A stretch of 64,000 nucleotides of DNA from Halomonas ramblicola (GTDB taxonomy: Bacteria > Pseudomonadota > Gammaproteobacteria > Pseudomonadales > Halomonadaceae), in NCBI RefSeq assembly GCF_030409215.1, contig NZ_JAUFPL010000032.1, positions 468,011 to 532,010 of the forward strand, written 5' to 3'. Positions 37,746 through 46,420 of this stretch are shown piece by piece. Position numbers and translations under genes: made by a program. Under the pieces are notes generated by a model. That model was not told the origin of the DNA, searched no databases, and saw only the letters and a list, made by a program, of their open reading frames with translations. Within the stretch, counting starts at the first letter, position 1. Every line of letters begins with the position of its first letter.

Positions 37746-40340
37746 ATGGCGTTTAAAAAACCTTCCGCACATGTTCCTGTCCCTGAGAGTCCGGATCGGC
37801 TATTTCGAGATCTTCCTCGCCGCAAGCACCCAAGCCTATATGATCATCAAGGACAGGTTCTCCGAACATACGTAACCGAAGCGCTAGACGCATCAGACGT
37901 AGCTCTTCAGTTGCCAACTGGTAGTGGAAAAACCCTCGTTGGGCTGTTGCTCGCTGAATGGCGACGGCGAAAGTACGGCGAGCGCGTAGTCTATCTTTGT
38001 CCTACCAGACAGCTTGTGAGTCAAGTAGCTGACGAAGCGGACGATAAGTATGGATTGTCTGTGCAGGCTTTTACTGGCTCTGTAAAGAACTACACACCAA
38101 GTGCGAAAGCTGCCTACTTAGATGGAAACAAAGTGGCTGTTACTACCTACAGCAGCCTGTTCAATACTAACCCGTTTTTTGAGGATCCGGATATTGTTCT
38201 CGTCGACGATGCTCATGCGTCGGAGAATTATATTGCGAGCCAGTGGACGGTTAATATTCGTCGTTCTGGTGACGATGAGGGTTTGTTTTATGCTGTCGCT
38301 GGAGTTCTTAAGGGGAAGTTGTCAGATGTCAGCTATGCCCGCATGATTGGGGATAGAAGTAGCTTTGAGGATATGACATGGGTCGATAAGATCCCAAGCT
38401 ATAAGTTGTCAGAAATCGCCCAAGAACTGCAGTCAGTTATATCTCAGAATATACGTGAAAGCGATCAGCGTTACGCGTGGAGCATGCTTGAGGATAATCT
38501 CGCCGCTTGCCAGTTGTATGTCACATGTTCAGAAGTAATGATTAGGCCACTAATACCTCCGACATGGACGCACCGTCCGTTCGCAGGGGCAAAGCAGAGA
38601 ATTTTCATGTCCGCCACCTTGGGGGCAGGCGGAGACCTAGAGCGGCTCACAGGCCGCACAAATATCACTCGCTTACCTATTCCTGAAGGGTGGGATCGCC
38701 AAGGGATAGGTCGTCGATTTTTTATCTTTCCAGAAAGATCTTTGGCAGAGGATGAAATCCTAGATTTACGTCGTTCTCTAATGAGAAAAGCAGGTCGAAG
38801 CCTCGTGTTAACACCAACCAATGAGGCTGCAGAGAGCATTCGAGAAGATGTGGGCTCTATGTTGAAATTCCCAGTTTTTACTGCGGAAGATCTTGAGTCT
38901 AGCCGTTCAGGTTTTGTAGATGAAGAAGGTGCGGTAGCAGTGATAGCTAACCGCTACGATGGAATCGACTTTCCGAATCACGACTGTCGTCTGTTGTTTG
39001 TCGAAGGGTTGCCGAGAGCAACTAACCTTCAGGAGCGGTTCCTCATGACTCGAATGGGAGCCAATCTTCTATTTAATGAAAGGGTTCAGACCCGTGTGCT
39101 CCAAGCGGTCGGTAGGTGTACTCGAGGCCTTAATGATTATTCAGCGGTTGTGGTCACGGGGGAGGACCTTCCAGCCTACCTAACGGATCGCCGTAGGCGG
39201 AAGCATTTCCATCCTGAATTGCAAGCTGAGCTTGAGTTTGGGGTGGAGCAGTCGAGCGAAGTCAACGCGGCAACCATCAAGGAAAACTTCGAAATATTCC
39301 TTGAGCATGAGTCGGAATGGGAGGAGGCAAATGAAATTATTCTAGAAGCAAGGGGCAACGCAGTTCAGGAGCCTTTTCCCGCAATGGGTGAGTTATCCTC
39401 AATCGTGAAGCATGAAATAGTCTGGCAGCAGGCAATGTGGGGCCAGGACTACCCGAAAGCATATGAGGCTGCTCGTGAAGTGCTTGGTGGGCTAAACAAT
39501 AGTGAGCTTCGGGGTTATCGAGCACTATGGCATTACCTTGCAGGGAGTGCAGCCGAACTTTCATCCGCACAAAAATATGCCGACTTAGGTGTGCAGGCAA
39601 GAGAGCAGTTCAAAAAGGCAAAAGACGCAGCAGCGGGTATTCCTTGGCTCGTCGAACTGGCGCATGGGCGCGATGAACCGCCAACAGCCGATGAACAAGA
39701 TGATACAGTTATCCAGCTACAGGTCGAGCGTCTTGAGGCCTACCTACAGAAGCTAGGTACGGTCCATAACCGCGCGTTTTCGGCGCAAGAGAAGAAGATT
39801 CGTGACGGACTCCAGGATGGTGCCTCATTTGAGCAGGCGCAGGTGCTGCTAGGCGAACATCTCGGTTTTGTGGCGGGCAAGCGCGAGACTGATGCCTCCC
39901 CCGATCCATGGTGGCAAGTTGGTGATGTGGTTATCGTTTTTGAGGATCATGCCAATGCTAACCCAAGCACAGCCGTAATTGACGCGACTAAGGCGCGACA
40001 GGCGGCTTCTCACCCGGATTGGATCCGAGATCATGTGACGGATGCCGTAGATGCACGAATTATTCAGCCTGTGCTTGTGACACCAGCCAAGAAGGCGATG
40101 CCTGGAGCGCAGCCACATCTCATGAGGGTCGCTTATTGGGGGCTAGATGAGTTCCGGGCATGGGCTGAAGAAGCTCTAGTGACTGTCAGGGAGCTGCGTA
40201 GGAGCTTTCAGGAACCGGGAAACTTGGCGTGGAGGGCTGAAGCAGCAACAGCTCTTGTAAATGCCACGGCAGATGCGCCGGGACTGAGTGTTTGGCTTGA
40301 AAGACGGCCTGCGCGCGAATATCTGGAGGAAACGCCATAG
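37746..40340 (+). CDS. Orphan SF2 (DEAD/DEAH) helicase, XPD/DinG-like C-terminal half
   Basis: 864 residues, ribosome site TGAGGATTT. Motif Q-like SLYDHQGQVLRTYV (30-43), Walker A PTGSGKT (57-63), Walker B-type VDDAH (153-157), SAT motif III in RIFMSATLG (about 286), and motif VI QAVGRCTRG (about 452). After about 480 there is a long helical C-terminal region of unknown fold. The protein has no obvious nuclease motif. Such lone SF2 helicases often sit in defence islands. HamB of the Hachiman system is a comparable helicase, but no HamA-like (DUF1837) gene is next to it. DNA is about 45-50% GC, far below the core, which suggests horizontal transfer. Confidence 0.85.
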   Translation: MAFKKPSAHVPVPESPDRLFRDLPRRKHPSLYDHQGQVLRTYVTEALDASDVALQLPTGSGKTLVGLLLAEWRRRKYGERVVYLCPTRQLVSQVADEADDKYGLSVQAFTGSVKNYTPSAKAAYLDGNKVAVTTYSSLFNTNPFFEDPDIVLVDDAHASENYIASQWTVNIRRSGDDEGLFYAVAGVLKGKLSDVSYARMIGDRSSFEDMTWVDKIPSYKLSEIAQELQSVISQNIRESDQRYAWSMLEDNLAACQLYVTCSEVMIRPLIPPTWTHRPFAGAKQRIFMSATLGAGGDLERLTGRTNITRLPIPEGWDRQGIGRRFFIFPERSLAEDEILDLRRSLMRKAGRSLVLTPTNEAAESIREDVGSMLKFPVFTAEDLESSRSGFVDEEGAVAVIANRYDGIDFPNHDCRLLFVEGLPRATNLQERFLMTRMGANLLFNERVQTRVLQAVGRCTRGLNDYSAVVVTGEDLPAYLTDRRRRKHFHPELQAELEFGVEQSSEVNAATIKENFEIFLEHESEWEEANEIILEARGNAVQEPFPAMGELSSIVKHEIVWQQAMWGQDYPKAYEAAREVLGGLNNSELRGYRALWHYLAGSAAELSSAQKYADLGVQAREQFKKAKDAAAGIPWLVELAHGRDEPPTADEQDDTVIQLQVERLEAYLQKLGTVHNRAFSAQEKKIRDGLQDGASFEQAQVLLGEHLGFVAGKRETDASPDPWWQVGDVVIVFEDHANANPSTAVIDATKARQAASHPDWIRDHVTDAVDARIIQPVLVTPAKKAMPGAQPHLMRVAYWGLDEFRAWAEEALVTVRELRRSFQEPGNLAWRAEAATALVNATADAPGLSVWLERRPAREYLEETP

Positions 40341-40383
40341 GGTCTATGTTTTTCGGCTCAATCTCAAAGCCATACCAAAATGA

Positions 40384-40436
40384 GCAAAGGTCTGCTATTG
40401 GCCGAATTTGGAATTTAAGCATATGCTGATGGGACA
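40384..40436 (+). repeat. CGCTTCTGGCCGA-type element, copy A
   Basis: Diverged copy (TCTGCTATTGGCCGAATTTGG, then ATATGCTGATGGGA) of a recurrent element of the cassette block. It lies between the helicase stop and the next start (40535). Confidence 0.6.
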
Positions 40437-40534
40437 GTTAAGGAAGTCGACGATCTAAAAGTATTTCTTCCGGAAAGTGAAGAGGGAAGTCAAGTCATCG
40501 CAGGGTGGACATCGTACTATAGGCATAGAAGTGT

Positions 40535-41158
40535 ATGCAGGCTGACCATTTAATCTTCAGCGAACCTCCTGAGGATCTCGACGAAACGTGTACACACGGT
40601 GCTCTTCTCGGTGGTATGGCCGGGTACGATGACGAGTCGCTCGCCCGCTCATACTTCACCGCAGCGGCGCTCCTTGTTGACCAAGTTCTGGCGGATGGCG
40701 AGCGTGGGCAAGAAGTCATTTGTCCGATTCTCTATCTATACCGCCATGGCGTAGAGCTTTACCTGAAGGTAATCGTGCATCCGGAGAAACTAAATCATAG
40801 CATCGGGTCGTTGCTGCATGTGTTTTGTTGCCACGTCCGTGACCGCTATGGAGAGCACGCGCCGCTTTGGGTTACGAAGCCTATTGGACAATTGGCAGAG
40901 TTCGATCCGGACTCCGATCTGTTCCGATATGGGCGCACGCGGCGCTCGGAGATAGGACTACGGTTCACTAACAGGGGCGAGTTCTGGGTGGACCTCCGTA
41001 AGCTGAAGAGGACCATGAAGCTAGTGGAGTATGCGTTCCTGAGGGTTCTTGTGGCGGATTCTGAGGGACTTGAAGGTCTTCGACGTCTTGATGATGTTTG
41101 TAGCAAAGGCACAAGCCCAGCAAGCGCGTCGAGCCGGGCGCAAAGAGAGCGCAGATAA
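40535..41158 (+). CDS. HEPN-like cassette protein
   Basis: 207 residues. A helical HEPN-type core: YFTAAALLVDQVL then VICPILYLYRHGVELYLKVIVHPEKLNHSIGSLLHVF. The LYLYRHGVELYLK segment is the hallmark of large HEPN groups where the first helix pair carries R and H. The HEPN Rx4-6H motif is not clear-cut. The C-terminus TSPASASSRAQRERR is basic. It starts in poor ribosome-site context (AAGTGT). It is the first of several small unknown genes in the block. A toxin or defence role is a guess from family and place. Confidence 0.65.
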   Translation: MQADHLIFSEPPEDLDETCTHGALLGGMAGYDDESLARSYFTAAALLVDQVLADGERGQEVICPILYLYRHGVELYLKVIVHPEKLNHSIGSLLHVFCCHVRDRYGEHAPLWVTKPIGQLAEFDPDSDLFRYGRTRRSEIGLRFTNRGEFWVDLRKLKRTMKLVEYAFLRVLVADSEGLEGLRRLDDVCSKGTSPASASSRAQRERR

Positions 41159-41191
41159 AGTACAACGTTAAATTTTACATCAGCTTTTGCC

Positions 41192-41237
41192 AAACGTCAG
41201 CTTTTGGCCGGATGGGAAACTTTAGGCTAGGCTGGTG
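41192..41237 (+). repeat. CGCTTCTGGCCGA-type element, copy B
   Basis: AACGTCAGCTTTTGGCCGGATGGG followed by TTAGGCTAGGCTGGTG, aligned with the other copies over about 46 nt. It lies in the gap before the next small gene. Confidence 0.65.
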
Positions 41238-41392
41238 AAAAGGAAAACTAAAAAGCACAACCACTTTCTTGCCATAGCCTGATGTGTAGATCGATGGCGT
41301 AGTCAGGTCGCTTGTAGAAAGTGGATGTCCTTCCTGCGTTCAATATCAGAGCGTTCCGAATAATCACTGTTAGAGTAACAGAGGAAATACGT

Positions 41393-41596
41393 ATGGAGAT
41401 AAGATTGCAGCAAGGAAGCCCGGTAGATGCAGATAGGTTGGAGGAGCAGTTGAAGGCCCAAGGGTACAAGCGTGTAGAAACACTTAATTCTAAGAGCCTA
41501 AAGCCAGGACAGTACCTGAGACATGACTTTTCTGGCACAGCGGATCGCTTTGAAGGTGCACCACAAGCACGGGTTGAATGGTGCCAAAAAAGCTAA
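41393..41596 (+). CDS. Small unknown cassette protein
   Basis: 67 residues from the ATG at 41393 (GAGGAAATACGT is the ribosome site; a longer frame exists from 41321). The sequence DADRLEEQLKAQGYKRVETLNSKSLKPGQYLRHDF is a compact alpha-beta-like unit. No family recognised. Its stop is 76 nt before an attC-like site. Confidence 0.55.
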   Translation: MEIRLQQGSPVDADRLEEQLKAQGYKRVETLNSKSLKPGQYLRHDFSGTADRFEGAPQARVEWCQKS

Positions 41597-41671
41597 GTAA
41601 AAGGGGCTTTTGTGGATTATAAAATGTTGGCTGCTTTATTGAAGCGTGCAGGAACGTCTTGTGGCCGACTT

Positions 41672-41765
41672 GCCCTAAAAAAGCTTTAACCCGACGCCGT
41701 AAAGCGCTGCGGCCGGCAAAGCCGGGCGGCGGTTGGTACGGCTCATCTAAACTAATCGTTAGGGC
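41672..41765 (+). other. attC-like recombination site 1
   Basis: Outer cores GCCCTAA (41672) and GTTAGGGC (41758-41765) are inverted complements and flank a 94-nt imperfect palindrome with a perfect GGCCGGC-AAA-GCCGGGC-type centre. This is the layout of an integron attC (59-base element). Confidence 0.7.
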
Positions 41766-41773
41766 TCATCGCT

Positions 41774-42283
41774 ATGCATCGCTACTACTTCATCGACTCG
41801 AACGGCGAAGATACGAATCTTCAGCTGTACTCACTCAAGCAAGCCAAGCTGTATTGGGCTGCGCTTGAGCATGATATATTGGAGAGCGCGGAGGTAGAGC
41901 ATTTCCATGAGCGATGCGTCTTTATCATCTGCACCATCGGTCTTAGCGTGTCGCAGCTTCTTGGGCAGAACAATCCTGAGCCAGATAGCAAGTTGCCCTC
42001 GCCATCCAAGATCTTCGATTCTTTGGTAGATAAGCATGGGCTCGACCCGAGTCTTAAAGACCAGTTCAAAGAGTTCATTGACGCATACGACCATTGCCGC
42101 CACTTCGGGCTCACCAACGACGGAAGTAGGCACTTCCAAGTGAGCCAAGTGACGCTGGACAAGGCTCGGAAGTTCTATGGGTTCGGCTTGCTAGTCTGGG
42201 AGACTGTCGTTGATATCTTCCGCCGAGATCCGGAAAGCGAACTTAATGACCTTGACCTGGAGAGAATCGAGAATGAGCCCTAA
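41774..42283 (+). CDS. Unknown cassette protein, possibly HEPN-like
   Basis: 169 residues, MHRYYFIDSNGEDTNLQLYSLKQAKLYWAALEHDILESAEVEHFHERCVFII. The later IDAYDHCRHFGLTNDGSRHFQ has an R-H-F-G segment like the HEPN fold's second helix, but I cannot confirm it. The gene starts 8 nt after attC 1 and its stop lies inside attC 2, exactly the geometry of a single-gene integron cassette. Confidence 0.7.
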   Translation: MHRYYFIDSNGEDTNLQLYSLKQAKLYWAALEHDILESAEVEHFHERCVFIICTIGLSVSQLLGQNNPEPDSKLPSPSKIFDSLVDKHGLDPSLKDQFKEFIDAYDHCRHFGLTNDGSRHFQVSQVTLDKARKFYGFGLLVWETVVDIFRRDPESELNDLDLERIENEP

Positions 42284-42338
42284 CTGTTCGTTCAAGCCGA
42301 CTTCGCTTCGCGGGTTGGCTTAACTCAAACGTTAGGCT
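42277..42338 (+). other. attC-like recombination site 2
   Basis: CCCTAAC...GTTAGGC cores with a spacer very like the common 60-bp attC of resistance-integron cassettes (TTCAAGCCGAC and GGCTTAACTCAA arms). The stop codon of the preceding gene is within the first core. Best-formed attC in the window. Confidence 0.85.
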
Positions 42339-42356
42339 ATAAAAAGAGAGAACGAA

Positions 42357-43169
42357 ATGCCGAAATACAAGGTCCGAGGAATTGGAAAGGATTCAGGCCG
42401 CTCTCGCTCACGAACCTATACAGCCAAGGACGAAGCATCAGCCCGAGCAAAGGCGGAGGCCGATGGCACCGCTATAGATCAAATCGAAGAACTGCCTCCG
42501 GATCCGCCAACCGAAAGGCAGATTGCATATGCCAAAGACCTGCGGATTAGAATTCCACCCGATGCTACGAAAGCTGAACTCAGCGACCTAATCTCTTGCA
42601 AAATCGATGAAGATACGACGGCTTCCCCTCAGCTGATGAAAATTGCCAACGAATACGAAGTTGAAACAAGTCGCTACACTGGTGAAGCTTCGGTCTACGG
42701 TCAAATTTTTTCGGTGTTGTCTGAGTCTGGCCGAGAACAGGAACTGGCAGCATGGTTTGCATCTAATGTTCTGAATGATCGATTAGGCTCCCGATCCAAG
42801 ACCGCCATTGTCTCCCCAAATGACCCTCAGTTGAATTCTGTGGCCGGGAAGCTCGTCGCCGACGATAAGGTAATGAAATCTATTAAGCGCTATTCCGGGT
42901 GCAGCTTGTTGTGGTTTGGGGAGCGAACCGGCACCGACGGGTATACGCTGCAGGGTGGAAGCAATAGAACCGCCGCCTACAAGGCTGCCGCGGCTTTAGT
43001 AGATCAAGAATTTGGCTTGAAGTCGGCTGCCACAAGTTCGCCCCGCAAACCCCATAGCCCCCGGTATGCTCCAGCGGAAAACGCGGGTGCTGAGAACAAA
43101 GGTCCATCCATTTCTATAATTGCGATTATCGTGATAGTCGTGCTCGTCGTCCTAGGCATATTGTTGTAG
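42357..43169 (+). CDS. Tail-anchored protein of unknown function
   Basis: 270 residues. The N-terminus is basic (PKYKVRGIGKDSGRSRSRTYTAKDEASARAKAEADG, a DNA- or nucleic-acid-binding-like strand pair). A small domain then reads PTERQIAYAKDLRIRIPPDATKAELSDLIS, a frequent motif of phage-related and tellurium-type proteins. The last 21 residues are a single hydrophobic helix (SIIAIIVIVVLVVLGILL), so it is probably tail-anchored in the inner membrane. It starts 19 nt after attC 2, in the cassette series. Confidence 0.7.
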   Translation: MPKYKVRGIGKDSGRSRSRTYTAKDEASARAKAEADGTAIDQIEELPPDPPTERQIAYAKDLRIRIPPDATKAELSDLISCKIDEDTTASPQLMKIANEYEVETSRYTGEASVYGQIFSVLSESGREQELAAWFASNVLNDRLGSRSKTAIVSPNDPQLNSVAGKLVADDKVMKSIKRYSGCSLLWFGERTGTDGYTLQGGSNRTAAYKAAAALVDQEFGLKSAATSSPRKPHSPRYAPAENAGAENKGPSISIIAIIVIVVLVVLGILL

Positions 43170-43211
43170 CCATGGTTCAGCACGCGCCTAATAAATTGCC
43201 GCAGAGGACGT

Positions 43212-43262
43212 TTGATCCGTCGCCCATTTTTGCTGCCGCAAAAAACGGGCGCCGCCTCAAAT
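43212..43262 (+). other. Possible attC-like hairpin
   Basis: An imperfect inverted repeat: TTTGATCCGTCGCCCATTTTTGC pairs with GCAAAAAACGGGCGCCGCCTCAAA, around the loop TGCC. A GCCTAAT (43198) and GTTAAAA (43279) flank it loosely. It may be a decayed attC or a terminator. It follows the tail-anchored gene. Confidence 0.4.
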
Positions 43263-43302
43263 TCCCTTGAGCTCAGGAGTTAAAAGTTGGGAGGGGAACA
43301 CC

Positions 43303-43509
43303 ATGGTCGAATGGGTATCTGTCAGATCTAGAGCCATAACAGAAGTTGGATATGACACCGAGACTTCCAAGATGTTTATAGACTTTGAGGATAGTCATCC
43401 GGTTTATACCTTTTGTGGCGTGCCGGAAGCAGTGTTCCGTGAATTCGTGAACTCCGGTTCAGTCGGGCGCTATTATCATCAATACATCAAAGATCGGTAC
43501 CAGTGCTAA
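43303..43509 (+). CDS. KTSC-domain small protein
   Basis: 68 residues from the ATG at 43303 (GGAGGGGAACACC upstream). EWVSVRSRAITEVGYDTETSKMFIDFEDSHPVYTFCGVPEAVFREFVNSGSVGRYYHQYIKDRYQ matches the KTSC fold, named for its C-terminal half. KTSC proteins are frequent near lysyl-tRNA synthetase or in mobile DNA; function unknown. It is a single small cassette. Confidence 0.75.
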   Translation: MVEWVSVRSRAITEVGYDTETSKMFIDFEDSHPVYTFCGVPEAVFREFVNSGSVGRYYHQYIKDRYQC

Positions 43510-43571
43510 CCTTGCGCCGAGCTTTTAAGAAGTCGCATCAGTACGCCGCCTACGGCCGCCGGAAGTCCCTG

Positions 43572-43692
43572 ATGGGCCGTTGCTGGCCGAATGTTGAACT
43601 GTAGTCCATGCTTATGGAGTGGCTGAGACATTTGACGATTCAGTGTGGACTTCCCGGGAAATACTACCGGCACATTTATCTGTGATATGCTG
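43572..43692 (+). repeat. CGCTTCTGGCCGA-type element, copy C (long form)
   Basis: GGCCGTTGCTGGCCGAATG, then CATGCTTATGGAGTGGCTGAG and TACCGGCACATTTATC. The extended part (to 43692) aligns with copies F and H. It fills the 318-bp gap before the next gene. Confidence 0.7.
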
Positions 43693-43827
43693 CCAAGCTA
43701 TACATAAATGTTAGAATATTCATAGGATATAAGAGCTTACATTGCCTGCTCGGTTATTGTTTATAGTAGTCGGTATGATAATCCGATAAATAAGATTGTA
43801 TTCCAACTGCTAGTAGGGGTGATTAGT

Positions 43828-44229
43828 ATGACTGCACAGATACCCGAAAAACTCATTAATAATAAAGGTGGTGTGGAATTTGGTGCCTACAAGCTCTTCT
43901 CCATATTTATCGGTGAACCTTCAGGCTATAAGAATCGAAAGGCTTATCCATTCAAGCAGAAAGGGAAACCACAAGAACGTGCTTTTTGTACTGCTTGCTG
44001 GCGCGGGTATGTTTCTGTTTATGAGCTCAAGGCATCAGGGGAGCTGTATTTAGTTAAATTTGAATATCCATTTTCTTCTAGAAAGCCTGATGCAGCAAAT
44101 GAAGTTCTAGAAGGTGATTTTTGGATTGAACTAAGGGCTGAGTTTTTTGGTGATACAATGTTTGTTCCCTTCAGGAATGGAAAAATAGTAAATGACCGGA
44201 GCAAATGGCGTGAAGTCAAAAGAACCTAA
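43828..44229 (+). CDS. Unknown cassette protein
   Basis: 133 residues from the ATG at 43828 (AGGGGTGATTAGT upstream). AYKLFSIFIGEPSGYKNRKAYPFKQKGKPQERAFCTACWRGYVSVYELKASGELYLVKFEYPF, with a CTACW cysteine pair. No family recognised. The DNA is markedly AT-rich. Its stop lies in an ACCTAAC core-like sequence, but no second core is visible. Confidence 0.6.
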   Translation: MTAQIPEKLINNKGGVEFGAYKLFSIFIGEPSGYKNRKAYPFKQKGKPQERAFCTACWRGYVSVYELKASGELYLVKFEYPFSSRKPDAANEVLEGDFWIELRAEFFGDTMFVPFRNGKIVNDRSKWREVKRT

Positions 44230-44449
44230 CTAAATGCTGATAGGGAAAAGCTGACGCTGAACTTCGGTTTTTCAAGGTAAGGTATTATATCCTTTTCTGC
44301 TTTTATTGATTCATTGGTTCATATCTTTAATGCGTCTGGACAAGAGAGTTGGATATGGGTAGGACTTATTTTTAGCATGGGTGAAGAAAGTTTTTATAAT
44401 TTAATTGAGCATCGTTTTGCTTTCATTGAATTCAATAGTGGTGGTAGAG

Positions 44450-44683
44450 ATGAGTCGTAATAAAGCAAGGCAAAGATACTGTGTGCACTGCAAGGAATTT
44501 TTTCCGAGAAGTGAATTTAAACGTCATTTTCGGTCAGTGCATGGGCGGGAACCTACGCCTGGCGAAATTAACCAAGCTCGCGAGTTTAAATTATACATAT
44601 GTCCCACGTATGAGTGGGAATATCCACCTAAAAGAGGGCCAGTTGTACAAGGGGGAGCGCCTGGTTTGGGCAAGAAGTCATGA
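44450..44683 (+). CDS. Small protein with a single C2H2-type zinc-finger-like motif
   Basis: 77 residues from the ATG at 44450 (an upstream start at 44405 is possible). CVHCKEFFPRSEFKRHFRSVH gives C-x2-C-x11-H-x4-H, a plausible C2H2 finger like those of bacterial Ros/MucR relatives, though the second half is not Ros-like. The remainder is basic and proline-rich. It could bind nucleic acid. Its ribosome site context is TGGTGGTAGAG. Confidence 0.55.
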   Translation: MSRNKARQRYCVHCKEFFPRSEFKRHFRSVHGREPTPGEINQAREFKLYICPTYEWEYPPKRGPVVQGGAPGLGKKS

Positions 44684-44830
44684 TCAAAAAAGCGGTGGAT
44701 TAGTGCTTGCAATAATTATTTACTTCCCGGTTTTTTGTGCCCTTGCGGGTGACTTGAGTTGTAAGAATCGCCTGCTTTAATGCCAGCCAACTGATGATTA
44801 AACTAAATATTATATTTAAAGTAAATTCTT

Positions 44831-44883
44831 CTCAACGTCCGCTCATGTCCGATAGGAGAGCCCTAGCCTGTAATGATGTAATG
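44831..44883 (+). repeat. CGCTTCTGGCCGA-type element, copy D
   Basis: AACGTCCGCTCATGTCCGATAGG followed by CTAGCCTGTAATGATG. It precedes a short membrane-protein ORF. Confidence 0.6.
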
Positions 44884-44938
44884 TGATTGAATGTGAAGGT
44901 CGTCAACCGACAAAAACTGAGCGCATTGGGGTTAGGGA

Positions 44939-45094
44939 ATGGACTATACGAAATACACAGTTCTGATGATAATTCTTGGCTATATTGGATATTGCGTCTT
45001 GTCCCCGAGTTTGTCTGGTGATAAGAGGAAAAATGGGGTAATAATGGGGTTGGTTTTTTTGATTGGCTGGCTTCTTATTGTAATGTCTGAGTGA
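44939..45094 (+). CDS. Short membrane protein (51 residues)
   Basis: MDYTKYTVLMIILGYIGYCVL, then a basic/polar loop (SLSGDKRKNG) and a second hydrophobic stretch (VIMGLVFLIGWLLIV). Two helices with a short cytosolic loop. It begins 56 nt after element D and has an AGGGA immediately upstream, which is closer than ideal. It resembles small type I toxins or phage-like membrane proteins only in size and shape. Confidence 0.5.
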   Translation: MDYTKYTVLMIILGYIGYCVLSPSLSGDKRKNGVIMGLVFLIGWLLIVMSE

Positions 45095-45301
45095 GAAAAT
45101 AAAAAGGTGCCGCTCACAACCGTTCTAGTGTGAGTTGGAATGGTAAGCCATAAGCGAAAGTAAAAATTTAGTTAAGACAATTCATTGGGTTACAAAGAGG
45201 CTATATAAGAATTAGTGGCGCTTAAGGTTTTTTAAATTAAAGGTTGCTGAGGGATAGCATAAGTTATAAGAAACAATGATCTAACTATTATTTGGCAAGT
45301 G

Positions 45302-45458
45302 TTCAATGACCGCTTCTGGCCGATATGAGAGCGTTAGTGTATGCTGATGTACGATTTAGGGATCTATCGATCCAAAGCCGACATGCCGACAAATGTTTCT
45401 GGCATGTCCATCTAAGTTAAGCAGCCGACACGATGATTGGTGTTATACTGCCGGCCTA
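45302..45458 (+). repeat. CGCTTCTGGCCGA-type element, copy E (long form)
   Basis: TGACCGCTTCTGGCCGATAT, then GTATGCTGATGTACGATTTAGG and onward to about 45458, with an inner GACATGCC...GGCATGTC inverted repeat. It fills most of the 504-bp gap (45095-45598) before the next gene; the remaining gap shows nothing else clear. Confidence 0.7.
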
Positions 45459-45598
45459 TATCTAATTATTATAAATTTTAGTGGGTTAGACTGTGAATGG
45501 CATGCGGTATAACTCGAATGAACGTGTCAGCGCGTGCAAGTCTATAAAAGAGCGTGAAGTCTAATCACTGTAAGGCCTTTAATCAAGTGTTAAGGAAT

Positions 45599-46186
45599 AT
45601 GATGACGAATGAGGAGTTCGTAGATCTGGCATGCCCGCATAGCTGGTTCTTAGTAGCTGACGACCTACATGATCAAGCCGTGCAGTTGAGGCAAAGTTTT
45701 GGGCGAGGTCATCTTAGTTATCTCGATCATAGATCTGGGGCACGAAGTGCTTGGGATAATACTAATAGATCGACTTTTCTACTTGCCTCGTTTGCGTTGG
45801 AAAATGCGATCAAAGCCTTCCTCGTTTACGAAAATCCAGGCTGGATTTCAAATGGTAAGCTTTCAAAACTTTTAAGGTCCCACAAACTTACGGAGTTAGC
45901 CTCCAAGTCTGTGAATATCCCTTACAAGACAAAGGGGTGGGGCATTTTGCGAGCCTTTGAAGAAGGCAGCGAATCATGGGCTAGGTATCCTTGTGCACTG
46001 AGCAAAGAAAATAGTTCTCTGCCATCCACTCTTGATGAGGGGCTTTGGGAAAAGTACGAATGGCTGATGGCCTCTTACGGTCGTCGCTTAACTAAACTGC
46101 TTTCGATGCATTGGAAAGGACCACATGGGTTTAAAGGGATATACGAGTTCAAAGGTAGATTCCTCGGAGCTTCAGCGCAGGCCTAA
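45599..46186 (+). CDS. HEPN-like cassette protein
   Basis: 195 residues from the ATG at 45599 (AAGGAATATG; a GTG at 45554 is open too). STFLLASFALENAIKAFLVYENPGWISNGKLSKLLRSHKLTELASK is the usual HEPN-type helix pair of small cassette proteins. The stop lies in the GCCTAAC core of an attC-like site. The same gene type occurs widely in defence islands, but no toxin partner is visible. Confidence 0.68.
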   Translation: MMTNEEFVDLACPHSWFLVADDLHDQAVQLRQSFGRGHLSYLDHRSGARSAWDNTNRSTFLLASFALENAIKAFLVYENPGWISNGKLSKLLRSHKLTELASKSVNIPYKTKGWGILRAFEEGSESWARYPCALSKENSSLPSTLDEGLWEKYEWLMASYGRRLTKLLSMHWKGPHGFKGIYEFKGRFLGASAQA

Positions 46187-46281
46187 CCAGTTGTTGCAGT
46201 ACGCTCTGGGCTTGGCGGCCCTCCACTGGATGCCCGCTACGCTGTGCTAAAAGTGCACCGCTGAAAAAAAAGCGTTATATG
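46181..46281 (+). other. attC-like recombination site 3
   Basis: GCCTAAC (containing the gene's stop) and GCGTTATATG about 90 nt on flank a stretch with weak internal symmetry. Less regular than sites 1, 2 and 4. Confidence 0.5.
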
Positions 46282-46289
46282 AACACAGG

Positions 46290-46420
46290 CTGAAGGGCCG
46301 CTTCTGGCCGATTAGAGAACTATAGACTACGATTAAGGAATGGCAGAAGTAACTAACGACCTTGGATATGCTGCGGGCATGTCCTACTATGCTGTATAGT
46401 CGGAACCACTGCCAGTATTA
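46290..46420 (+). repeat. CGCTTCTGGCCGA-type element, copy F (long form)
   Basis: GAAGGGCCGCTTCTGGCCGATTAGAG, followed by GATTAAGGAATGGCAGAAGT and GGGCATGTCC...GCCAGTATTA, aligning with copies C and H. It fills most of the 369-bp gap 46187-46555. Confidence 0.7.

Noticed and set aside
37746..41158. Complete Hachiman system
   Set aside because: No HamA (DUF1837) protein; the neighbouring gene is HEPN-like, with a repeat element between.
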